Shown: positions 1-6,097, counted from the first letter of the stretch. The stretch is DNA of 7,604 nt from Prevotella sp. (GCA_017430675.1 JAFRMM010000018.1:1-7604); one strand, 5' to 3'. Numbers and translations: made by a program. Notes: generated from the sequence alone by a model not told the origin.

Positions 1-3
1 CGT

Positions 4-44
4 CAAAAACGTGATGAAGTTCCTGAGGGAACTTTGTCATGCAC
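4..44 (-). terminator. Candidate intrinsic terminator (minus strand)
   Basis: Arms 17-23 (AAGTTCC) and 28-34 (GGAACTT) are perfectly complementary around the four-base loop TGAG. The stem continues outward with 14-16 pairing 38-40 and 11-13 pairing 42-44, interrupted only by small bulges. Read on the minus strand the hairpin is followed directly by GTTTTTG, which fits a rho-independent terminator; on the plus strand only three T follow. It would end a minus-strand transcript arriving from the 46-500 region, where I find no convincing protein gene. Confidence 0.45.
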
Positions 45-45
45 T

Positions 46-320
46 CATCGAACTATGGCATCTAATAATGAATATGGTCACAGGTGGGGGCTACGTCTGC
101 ACCCCTGCCGTGGTGACTCGGAATTAATTCAGCGGACACTAGTTAGGTTTCTTATCCGTAACCCGCGAGACGGTCTTTGGAGCCAGTTAAACTTCGTTAA
201 TCGGATAGGTAAGATGGGACATAACGACGCACCTCTCACCACCCGTTTCTGATTCCGCAAACTGCTATATTTTGCGTAGCGATGGAACCAGCAAAAGATA
301 GTGGTTTTGCAGCCGGAATT
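46..320. ncRNA. Candidate structured RNA, family unassigned
   Basis: This block lies outside any convincing gene, is visibly richer in G+C than the AT-rich sequence after it, and contains several helices. Bases 77-81 pair with 113-117, and inside them 83-90 pair with 102-109. CCG 163-165 pairs with CGG 171-173, TTAA 187-190 with 197-200, and CTTATCCG 151-158 with CGGATAGG 202-209. A longer bulged helix joins 252-267 to 299-319. Several of these pairs are G-U only when read as plus-strand RNA (85/107, 86/106, 263/303, 264/302), which favours the plus strand; the terminator at 4-44 favours the minus strand. I compared it from memory with tmRNA, RNase P RNA, SRP RNA and tRNA hallmarks and found no match. 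A 6S-like RNA or a Bacteroidales-specific RNA remains possible. Boundaries are approximate. Confidence 0.35.
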
Positions 321-451
321 ATAAAAACAAGTAAATTTCGTCCTTTTTATTTGTATTTAAACTGATTTGTAAGAAAACTGTAAGTCGTAAGTCTCACGGC
401 AGTGTTGACATAAAATTCCATCTTCCTGTCGTAGATTTCTTTTGTAATTAA

Positions 452-556
452 TAAGTGGCGAGTATTGAAAAATTGGAGGCACTTATTTGAAAATAAGTGG
501 CACTTTAGCAAAATTAAGTGGCACTTATCGCGCGAAAAGTGCCACTTAATTTCATG
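452..556. repeat. Degenerate 21-bp tandem repeat, five units
   Basis: Units start at 452, 473, 494, 515 and 536. The shared core is TAAGTGGCACTT followed by an A/T-rich tail, often ending in GAAAA. Units 494 and 515 have the exact 12-base core; 452 keeps TAAGTGGC, 473 keeps GGCACTT, and 536 carries the complementary centre, AAGTGCCACTT. The core is itself nearly palindromic (AAGTG, one base, CACTT), so neighbouring units can form hairpins. The array sits at and just beyond the 3' end of nrdG. Because 21 is a multiple of three, translation on the minus strand gives a heptapeptide pattern (KWHFSRD, KCHLILL, KCHLFSN), but there is no sign that it is translated. Confidence 0.7.
511..552 (-). terminator. 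Hairpin at the end of the nrdDG operon
   Basis: Arms 511-526 (AAATTAAGTGGCACTT) and 537-552 are perfectly complementary over 16 bp with a ten-base loop that contains TCGCGCGA, allowing two further pairs. The right arm touches the last base of the nrdG stop codon. On the minus strand the stem ends in TTAATTTT, a weak T tract, so a terminator is likely but not textbook. The same bases form units four and five of the 21-bp tandem repeat. A second smaller hairpin, 480-488 with 491-499, follows downstream. Confidence 0.55.
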
Positions 557-1055
557 TACGAATATCGATGTCTGGCTGCCAGAGGATGATCTCACCTGAA
601 TAGAGGGTCTTCTGCACATCGATAATGCGCTGATTGGATGAGCCCCTGAAGAGCAGGTCAGGGTCGCGGAGATTCTGGATGAAAGGGCCATCGACGAGCA
701 CGTCGAGCAACTCCAGAAGTTCGCGCTGTGCCCTCGTGATCAGCGTCTCGAAGGTAAAGCCCGTATAGCACCAGATATCCTTGTTCGTGCGACGGTGGAT
801 GGCCCGTGCCAGATCCGCAAAGCCGTCGCACTGATACATGGGGTCACCACCCGTGAAGGTGACATTAGCGTATGGGTCGGCCTCGATGATCTTCATCAAC
901 TGCTCCGTAGTCATCTCCCTGCCACCCTTGGGATCCCACGACTGGGGGTTGTGGCAGCCAGGGCACTGATGTCGGCACCCTGCACAATAAATGGAGGTCC
1001 GGAAGCCCGGACCATCCACCATCGTATCTTCTATGATATCGAGAACGCGGATCAT
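552..1055 (-). CDS. nrdG: Anaerobic ribonucleotide reductase activating protein (radical SAM)
   Basis: NrdG is a cytosolic radical S-adenosylmethionine enzyme that uses a [4Fe-4S] cluster to place the glycyl radical on NrdD. The 167-residue product has the CX3CX2C cluster motif at Cys27, Cys31 and Cys34 within CRHQCPGC, the SAM-binding GGDP at residues 69-72, a KDIWCYTG segment at 92-99, and the C-terminal RGSSNQR at 137-143 typical of NrdG. An earlier in-frame ATG at 1205 would add 50 residues with no family resemblance, lying entirely inside nrdD; the chosen ATG overlaps the nrdD stop as ATGA, which implies translational coupling and matches the usual length of about 155-170 residues. The gene is last in the operon, and its stop codon abuts a hairpin. 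Confidence 0.97.
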   Translation of the reverse strand: MIRVLDIIEDTMVDGPGFRTSIYCAGCRHQCPGCHNPQSWDPKGGREMTTEQLMKIIEADPYANVTFTGGDPMYQCDGFADLARAIHRRTNKDIWCYTGFTFETLITRAQRELLELLDVLVDGPFIQNLRDPDLLFRGSSNQRIIDVQKTLYSGEIILWQPDIDIRT

Positions 1056-3286
1056 CCAAACAAATCCTGCTGGCCGTGGTCGATATGCGTCACACGGTCG
1101 TTGAGTTCGGCCAGTTTTCCGCTGTTCCAGCGATCCGTCGTTCCCACGAGATAGCCCGTGATGCGCTGCAACTTGTCGATGTTCGTCGAGCCGCACTTGG
1201 GGCACTGCGTCAGATGATCGTCGGCATTCTCGTAGCCGCAGTCCATACAGCGGTTGCGGTTGTGGTTCACGGAGCCGTAGCCCATGTCGAGTTGGTCCAT
1301 CATATCCACCACGCTCATGATGACCTGGGGGTTATGGGTGGCATCACCGTCGATCTCCACGTAGAAGATATGTCCGCCACGCGTCAGGTTGTGATAGGGA
1401 GCCTCGACCTCCGCCTTATGACGGGCAGAACACTTGTAATACACGGGCACATGGTTGGAGTTGGTGTAGTAGTCGCGATCGGTGACACCCGGGATGTTGC
1501 CGAACTTCTTGCGGTCCTTCTTCGTGAACTTGCCGCTGAGGCCCTCGGCGGGCGTGGCCAGCACGGAGTAGTTGTGGTGATAGCGGTCGCAGAACTCGTT
1601 GACGCGGTCGCGCATATAGGTGACGATCTTCAGACCCAGTTCCTGCGACTCCGCACTCTCGCCATGGTGCTTGCCCGTGAGGGCCACCAGGCACTCTGCC
1701 AGACCAATAAAGCCGATACCTAATGTACCCTGGTTGATGACGCTCTCGATGGTGTCCATCGGTCCCAGTTTCTCAGCACCGATCCAGAGGCTCTTCATGA
1801 GCAGGGGGAATTGCTTGGCGAAGGCCGTCTTCTGGAACTGGTAACGGTCGTCGAGTTGCTTGGCAGCCACCTCAAGCATGTGGTCGAGTTTGGCGAAGAA
1901 CATGCCGATGCGCTTCTCCTGATCCGGCTCCTCCATACACTCGATGGCGAGTTTCACGATGTTGATGGTCGTGAAGGAGAGGTTACCGCGCCCGATGGAG
2001 GTCTTGGGACCGAAGCGGTTCTCGAAGACACGGGTACGGCAGCCCATCGTGGCCACCTCGTGGATATAACGCTTGGGGTCGTCGGCACGCCACTCGTTGT
2101 CCTGGTTGTAGGAGGCGTCGAGGTTCAGGAAGTTGGGGAAGAAACGGCGGGCCGTCACCTTACAGGCCAACTGGTAAAGGTCGAAGTTACGATCCTCGGG
2201 CAGGTAGTTCACCCCACGCTTCTTCTTCCAGATCTGGATGGGGAAGATGGCGGTCTCGCCACCGCCCACGCCCTCGTAGGTGGAGAGCAGGATCTCGCGC
2301 ATGATGCAACGGCCCTCTGCAGAGGTATCCGTACCGTAGTTGATGGACGAGAACACCACCTGATTACCACCACGCGAATGGATGGTGTTCATGTTATGGA
2401 TGAACGCCTCCATGGCCTGGTGCACACGGCCCACGGTCTTGTTGATGGCATGCTGCTGGGCGCGCTCCTTACCTGTCAGTCCATCGAGCGGTTTCTTGAT
2501 ATAGTCGATCAGCGGTTCGTCGTAAAGATCCTTGTAACTCTCACCGTTGAGATCCTCCAGAGCCTTCAGTTCCTCGATATAACTCATGCGGACGTAGGGT
2601 GCCAAGTAGAAGTCGAAGGCAGGGATGGCCTGACCTCCGTGCATCTCGTTCTGGCAGCACTCCATCGAGATACAGGCGAGCACTGAGGCCGTCTCGATGC
2701 GACGGGCTGGACGCGAAGCACCATGACCAGCGATGAAGCCGCACTCGAGGATATGATCCAGCGGATGCTGCACACAGGTGAGCGATTTCGTCGGATAGTA
2801 GTCCTTATCGTGGATATGCAGGTAGTTGTGCTCCACGGCCTCGCGGCTCTCCTCACTCAGCAGGTAGTCATCGACGAAGGGCTTCGTGGTCTCTGAGGCG
2901 AACTTCATCATCATACCTGCGGGGGTGTCGGCATTCATATTGGCGTTCTCACGCGTCACATCGTTGTTCTTGATGTTCACGATGTCGAGGAACACCTCTC
3001 GTGTCTTGGCCTTACGGGCCACGGAGCGCTGATGGCGATAGGCGATGTACTTCTGGGCCACGTCCTTGCGGCTGGAGTTCATCAACTCCACCTCGACGGC
3101 ATCCTGGATCTGCTCCACCGTCATCTGACTCTCACCACGCTGGGCGATATGGTCGGTTATCTGATACAAGAGCCGTTCGTCCTCACCCTGTTCGGTGTGG
3201 AGCATGGCCTTACGGATGGCAGCCATAATCTTCTGCTCGTTAAAGCCCACAATGCGTCCGTCGCGCTTTACTACTGTCTGAATCAT
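1052..3286 (-). CDS. nrdD: Anaerobic ribonucleoside-triphosphate reductase (class III)
   Basis: NrdD reduces ribonucleoside triphosphates to deoxy forms without oxygen and supplies dNTPs for DNA synthesis in anaerobes. The 744-residue product starts with an ATP-cone (about 1-95, opening VVKRDGRIVGFNEQKI), the allosteric activity site. The catalytic barrel follows, with Cys171 in LTCVQHPLD and Cys416 in ATMGCRTRV at positions expected for the active-site cysteines; Cys416 is the likely thiyl radical site. The C-terminus has a zinc site of four cysteines (680, 683, 695, 698) and the glycyl radical segment RITGYL with Gly711. Assignment of catalytic roles is by family analogy. The gene is complete and first in an operon with nrdG, which overlaps it by four bases. 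Its leader is about 40 bases and A-rich, with no strong Shine-Dalgarno site, as is normal in Bacteroidetes. Confidence 0.98.
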   Translation of the reverse strand: MIQTVVKRDGRIVGFNEQKIMAAIRKAMLHTEQGEDERLLYQITDHIAQRGESQMTVEQIQDAVEVELMNSSRKDVAQKYIAYRHQRSVARKAKTREVFLDIVNIKNNDVTRENANMNADTPAGMMMKFASETTKPFVDDYLLSEESREAVEHNYLHIHDKDYYPTKSLTCVQHPLDHILECGFIAGHGASRPARRIETASVLACISMECCQNEMHGGQAIPAFDFYLAPYVRMSYIEELKALEDLNGESYKDLYDEPLIDYIKKPLDGLTGKERAQQHAINKTVGRVHQAMEAFIHNMNTIHSRGGNQVVFSSINYGTDTSAEGRCIMREILLSTYEGVGGGETAIFPIQIWKKKRGVNYLPEDRNFDLYQLACKVTARRFFPNFLNLDASYNQDNEWRADDPKRYIHEVATMGCRTRVFENRFGPKTSIGRGNLSFTTINIVKLAIECMEEPDQEKRIGMFFAKLDHMLEVAAKQLDDRYQFQKTAFAKQFPLLMKSLWIGAEKLGPMDTIESVINQGTLGIGFIGLAECLVALTGKHHGESAESQELGLKIVTYMRDRVNEFCDRYHHNYSVLATPAEGLSGKFTKKDRKKFGNIPGVTDRDYYTNSNHVPVYYKCSARHKAEVEAPYHNLTRGGHIFYVEIDGDATHNPQVIMSVVDMMDQLDMGYGSVNHNRNRCMDCGYENADDHLTQCPKCGSTNIDKLQRITGYLVGTTDRWNSGKLAELNDRVTHIDHGQQDLFG

Positions 3287-3331
3287 GATCTATAAAAAGG
3301 TTTTTATTTGTTGCTTTTTCAATTCCGTTTG

Positions 3332-3339
3332 CAAAGATA
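3332..3339 (-). promoter_or_regulatory. nrdD promoter, -7 element
   Basis: The minus strand reads TATCTTTG, an exact match to the Bacteroidetes -7 consensus TAnnTTTG. Transcription would start near 3325, leaving a leader of about 40 bases before the nrdD ATG. No TTG is present at the usual -33 distance; instead ATCCGT occurs twice there (3348-3353 and 3359-3364). I see no sequence resembling an NrdR box. Confidence 0.6.
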
Positions 3340-3426
3340 CAATAATAATCCGTAAGTTATCCGTTTTGGAAAACTTTTCTTCCGTTAATAACTATTAAAC
3401 GACTGGCTTTCAGTTGGTTACAAAAT

Positions 3427-3474
3427 AAAATGGAAAACTTCACCCCAAGGGATGGTAAAAAAGTTTTCCATTTT
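3427..3474 (-). terminator. Terminator after the trhP-sufE operon
   Basis: Arms 3427-3440 (AAAATGGAAAACTT) and 3461-3474 are perfectly complementary over 14 bp. The 20-base loop contains a smaller CCC/GGG pairing. On the minus strand the hairpin begins 15 bases after the sufE stop and is followed by ATTTTG, so the right arm ends in a T-rich run. The stem is AT-rich, so it is weaker than a classical terminator. It separates sufE from the nrdD promoter region. Confidence 0.6.
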
Positions 3475-3488
3475 AAGTACGCCTTATC

Positions 3489-3944
3489 CTATGCTTTCAT
3501 GCTGAAAGCCAGCGCATAAGCACGCATTTGCTTCACCATCGCTACAAGCCCGTTGGAGCGTGTAGGCGACAGGTGTTCCTTGAGTCCGATCTCTTCGACA
3601 AAGTAAAGGTCGGCATCGAGAATCTCCTGTGGGGTATGGTCAGAGAGCACACGGATGAGTAGGGCCACAATACCCTTCACGATCAGGGCATCGCTCTCAG
3701 CCGTGAAGTGGATCACACCCCCTCCTGCCTCCCCCTCAGAGGGGGAGAAGCCCTTTTGAATATAATCGGCCTGCAGCCACACACGGCTCTGGCAACCGTC
3801 AATCAGGTTCTGCTCCGTCTTGTACTTCTCGTCAAGCGGTGCCTGTTCATTGCCCAGGTCGATGAGCAACTGGTACTTGTCCATCCAGTCGTCGAAGCCT
3901 GCGAACTCCTCTATAATCTCGTCTTGAATCTCGTTAATCGTCAT
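3489..3944 (-). CDS. sufE: SufE-family sulfur acceptor for Fe-S cluster assembly
   Basis: SufE takes persulfide sulfur from the cysteine desulfurase SufS and passes it to the SufBC2D scaffold in the cytosol. The 151-residue product has the family core: an N-terminal helix with FDDWMDKYQLLIDLG (15-31), the acceptor cysteine Cys51 in IDGCQSRVWL, and the C-terminal IGLKEHLSPTRSNGL (119-133). It is about 12-14 residues longer than I expect. The extra stretch, roughly QKGFSPSEGEAGG at 63-75, falls between two beta strands and is encoded by a GC-rich palindrome, so it is probably an in-frame repeat insertion. The ATG lies inside the end of the upstream U32 gene (11-base overlap), so the two are an operon. 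SufE has no other suf gene beside it in this window. Confidence 0.95.
   Translation of the reverse strand: MTINEIQDEIIEEFAGFDDWMDKYQLLIDLGNEQAPLDEKYKTEQNLIDGCQSRVWLQADYIQKGFSPSEGEAGGGVIHFTAESDALIVKGIVALLIRVLSDHTPQEILDADLYFVEEIGLKEHLSPTRSNGLVAMVKQMRAYALAFSMKA
3720..3758. repeat. GC-rich palindromic insertion inside sufE
   Basis: CTCCCCCTC (3729-3737) and GAGGGGGAG (3739-3747) are perfect nine-base inverted arms around a single A. The surrounding 39 bases encode the in-frame insert at residues 63-75 of SufE. The base composition is unlike the rest of the gene. Short palindromes coding for SEGE-type peptides are, as I recall, recurrent in Bacteroidetes genomes, but I cannot confirm copies here because no second copy lies in this window. 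Element limits are estimated from where the protein departs from the SufE pattern. Confidence 0.6.
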
Positions 3945-5184
3945 CTTTCACCAATTTAAAAAGTTTGTCGCTGGGGCGTACCTTAGAAGATACGGCAATG
4001 CTGACTTTGGTACCCTGTTGCGCCACCTCCACAGGGCCGTTATCGTCGTGGATCTCGTCAGCGGTGACATACGTCACCCCCGTCGTAGGACCTGTGATCA
4101 GCATCTTATCACCCACCTTGAAGGTGCTGGCCTCAACGGTGAACTCCGCCACACCCAGTTTTGAGAAATATTTCACACCCTTGCCGATATAGACCTTTCG
4201 CTCCGTGGCATTAGAGCCGTAGTTCTTGTTCCACTCGCCCATGAGTTGGCCCTGGTAATAGCCGTCCCAGAAGCCACGGTTGAAGACGGTGGCGAGGCGC
4301 TCGTCCCACTCATCCTTTCGCTCCTCCGTAAACGTACCATCGAGCACAGCCTGGATAGCCTCCTTGTAGCACTTCACGACGGTATAGACATATTCCGGTC
4401 CACGGGCACGACCCTCGATCTTAAACACACGCACGCCAGCGTTCATCATCTTATCGATGAAGCGCACGGTCTTGAGGTCCTTAGGCGACATGATGTACTT
4501 ATTGTCGATGTCGAGTTGATAGCCCGTCTCATTATCCGTAGCCGTATAACTGCGACGGCACACCTGAATGCACTCCCCACGGTTGGCAGAGCGGTTGGCA
4601 GCATGCAGACTCATATAACACTTCCCGCTGATGGCCATGCAGAGGGCACCGTGACAGAACATCTCGATGCGGATCTGCTCGCCCGAAGGCCCACAGATAT
4701 GCTCCGCCTCCACCTGACGCCAGATGTCTGCCACCTGCTTCATGTTCAGTTCACGCGCCAAGACCACGACATCGGCAAACTGGGCATAGAACCTCAGGGC
4801 CTCGATGTTCGAGATATTCAGTTGGGTGGAGAGGTGTACCTCCTGCCCCACCTTATTACAATAGGTCATGACGGCCACGTCACTGGCAATCACAGCCGAG
4901 ATGCCAGCCTCCTTGGCGGCATCGATAATCTCGTGCATCAGGGGGATATCCTCGCCGTAGATGATCGTGTTCACCGTCAGGTAACTCTTGATGCCATGCT
5001 CATTGCAGGTGGCGGCGATCTCCTTCAGGTCGTCGATGGTGAACACAGAGGCGGAGTGCGCCCGCATGTTCAGTTTCTCGATGCCAAAATAGATGCTGTC
5101 GGCACCCGCCTGGACGGCTGCCGCCAACGACTCCCGCGAGCCCACAGGGGCCATGATCTCGAAATCCTTTACCGTTGCATTCAT
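3934..5184 (-). CDS. trhP: U32-family tRNA 5-hydroxyuridine protein (TrhP-like)
   Basis: U32 proteins of the TrhP (YegQ) group make 5-hydroxyuridine at the wobble position of tRNA, using prephenate and an Fe-S cluster; older annotations call them collagenase-like peptidases. The 416-residue product opens with FEIMAPVGSRESLAAAVQAGAD (start about 8), a TIM-barrel-like domain. The U32 signature is at 174-192 (EMFCHGALC, then SGKC), and the likely cluster ligands are Cys182, Cys189, Cys205 and Cys209. A C-terminal beta domain covers roughly 330-416. An ATG at 5235 would add 17 residues that look like a signal peptide, but the family is cytosolic and homologues start near FEIMAPVGS, so I chose 5184. 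Role within U32 is inferred from length and domain layout. It precedes sufE with an 11-base overlap. Confidence 0.9.
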   Translation of the reverse strand: MNATVKDFEIMAPVGSRESLAAAVQAGADSIYFGIEKLNMRAHSASVFTIDDLKEIAATCNEHGIKSYLTVNTIIYGEDIPLMHEIIDAAKEAGISAVIASDVAVMTYCNKVGQEVHLSTQLNISNIEALRFYAQFADVVVLARELNMKQVADIWRQVEAEHICGPSGEQIRIEMFCHGALCMAISGKCYMSLHAANRSANRGECIQVCRRSYTATDNETGYQLDIDNKYIMSPKDLKTVRFIDKMMNAGVRVFKIEGRARGPEYVYTVVKCYKEAIQAVLDGTFTEERKDEWDERLATVFNRGFWDGYYQGQLMGEWNKNYGSNATERKVYIGKGVKYFSKLGVAEFTVEASTFKVGDKMLITGPTTGVTYVTADEIHDDNGPVEVAQQGTKVSIAVSSKVRPSDKLFKLVKDDD

Positions 5185-5192
5185 CTGGGCTG

Positions 5193-5200
5193 CAAAATTA
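5193..5200 (-). promoter_or_regulatory. Candidate trhP promoter, -7 element
   Basis: The minus strand reads TAATTTTG, matching TAnnTTTG. A start five to seven bases further on would fall around 5187-5189, only a few bases before the chosen ATG at 5184, so the message would be nearly leaderless. No clear TTG sits about 20 bases upstream. If the upstream ATG at 5235 were used, this element would lie inside the gene, which is one reason to prefer 5184. Confidence 0.4.
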
Positions 5201-5285
5201 CAAAGAATTACAGAGAAAATCACCAGATATTTCAAATATTTTTAGGAATTATTCGTTTATAACGTATCAGACTTATCTAATGAGA

Positions 5286-5305
5286 CATACCATACATGTG
5301 GTATG
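5286..5305. promoter_or_regulatory. Inverted repeat, possible operator
   Basis: CATACCA (5286-5292) and TGGTATG (5299-5305) are perfect seven-base inverted arms separated by TACATG. The dyad lies about 20 bases upstream of the -33 TTG of the short-chain dehydrogenase promoter, and in the divergent spacer with trhP. The size and 13-base centre spacing suit binding of a dimeric helix-turn-helix regulator. No regulator gene lies in the window. Confidence 0.4.
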
Positions 5306-5325
5306 GAAATGCCACAAACATGCGA

Positions 5326-5356
5326 TTGCAGAGGTGCGGGAAACACCCTACCTTTG
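5326..5356 (+). promoter_or_regulatory. Promoter of the SDR-ridA operon
   Basis: TTG at 5326-5328, a 20-base spacer, and TACCTTTG at 5349-5356 match both parts of the Bacteroidetes housekeeping promoter. Transcription would start near 5362, giving a leader of about 25 bases. This rules out the upstream in-frame ATG at 5303 as start of the dehydrogenase. Confidence 0.8.
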
Positions 5357-5386
5357 CAAACCATAAGCATTAAGATTAAGAAGAAT

Positions 5387-6097
5387 ATGAGAGAAAAGAT
5401 TGCATTAGTAACAGGTGCCAACAAAGGCATCGGATTCGGAATCGCCAAGCACCTCGGAAAAAGCGGCTGGCAGGTGATCATTGGTGCACGCGACGGACAG
5501 CGTGCAGAGAAGGCCATTAACGAGTTGAAATCAACTGGTGTTGATGTGCTGGGATGGGTGAACATTGAACTGCGCGACCTCGCCAACATCGAACAGGCCG
5601 CCAAGGAAATCAATGAAAGGTATCCAAGGTTGTCGCTCTTGGTGAATAATGCCGGTATCCCTGGCGACATGAGCGTGGATAGTCTGCACACGGAACTCAG
5701 CGATATCAAGGAGACGCTCGACGTGAACTTCATCGGCACCTTCGCTCTCACCAAGGCCCTGATGCCGCTGCTCACCCAAAACGAGGGGCGCATCGTCAAT
5801 GTGACAGTTCCCTCGGAGATCAGTCCCTACTGGCACCCACTGGCCTATGTCGCCAGCAAGGCAGCACAGAACGCGATGATGGGTGTGATGGCCATCGAAC
5901 TGCAGCAGAGCAACACACCGCTGGAGGTCTTCTCCGTACACCCGGGGCCCACCACTACAGATCTGAATGGTAACATGGCACTGCCTGGTTTCCACGATAT
6001 CGAGATCGTTGGCGAGAAGATGGCCGAACTCATCAACGACGGCCAGAACCACCAAGGCGAGTTCATCGAACTCTACCCCATTGTCAAGGAAGACTAA
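5387..6097 (+). CDS. Short-chain dehydrogenase/reductase (SDR), substrate unknown
   Basis: This is a classical SDR of 236 residues, a cytosolic NAD(P)-dependent oxidoreductase with a Rossmann fold. Visible motifs are TGANKGIG (9-16) for the dinucleotide, NNAG (87-90), Asn114 in DVNFIGT, and the catalytic pair Tyr154-x3-Lys158 in YVASK. Lys13 and Arg35 (GARD) suggest NADPH preference. [11 protein letters not shown] (C-terminal third) resembles carbonyl-reductase-like SDRs. Aligned without gaps to FabG, the catalytic serine position is Val141 ([11 protein letters not shown]); Thr140 or Ser143 might stand in, or activity may be altered. The start at 5387 follows the promoter and is supported by the family N-terminus. 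ridA begins 29 bases downstream, so the two probably share a transcript. I cannot name the substrate. Confidence 0.93.
   Translation: MREKIALVTGANKGIGFGIAKHLGKSGWQVIIGARDGQRAEKAINELKSTGVDVLGWVNIELRDLANIEQAAKEINERYPRLSLLVNNAGIPGDMSVDSLHTELSDIKETLDVNFIGTFALTKALMPLLTQNEGRIVNVTVPSEISPYWHPLAYVASKAAQNAMMGVMAIELQQSNTPLEVFSVHPGPTTTDLNGNMALPGFHDIEIVGEKMAELINDGQNHQGEFIELYPIVKED

Noticed and set aside
1..252. Frame open from the left edge to 252, a possible gene end or 72-residue protein
   Set aside because: The translation is rich in Arg, His, Asn and Thr with no recognisable motif or plausible fold pattern, and the DNA is better explained by nested hairpins.
405..439. TTGACA followed by a TAGATTTC element as a plus-strand promoter
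   Set aside because: The spacing of 24 bases is too long and the -7 element lacks the final G.
1..551. tRNA, tmRNA, RNase P RNA or SRP RNA
   Set aside because: None of the conserved sequence blocks, T-loop with CCA end, proteolysis tag codons or SRP tetraloop motifs could be found on either strand.
347..691. Minus-strand frame with heptapeptide repeats
   Set aside because: It begins inside nrdG in another frame and its repeats come from the 21-bp DNA repeat; no start signal or selection is evident.
552..1205. Longer nrdG starting at 1205
   Set aside because: The added 50 residues lie within nrdD and do not resemble NrdG; the ATGA overlap start at 1055 gives the normal length.
1811..2686. 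291-residue frame antisense to nrdD
   Set aside because: Low-complexity Val/Leu/Gly/His composition typical of the complement of a GC-biased gene; nrdD explains the region fully.
5185..5235. Signal-peptide-like N-terminal extension of the U32 protein
   Set aside because: The family is cytosolic, and a -7 promoter element falls inside the extension; the start at 5184 fits homologues.
4246..5262. 338-residue frame antisense to trhP
   Set aside because: Same kind of composition-driven shadow; the U32 signature lies on the opposite strand.
5303..5386. Upstream start for the SDR
   Set aside because: The ATG overlaps the inverted repeat and lies upstream of the complete promoter, so it would not be in the mRNA.
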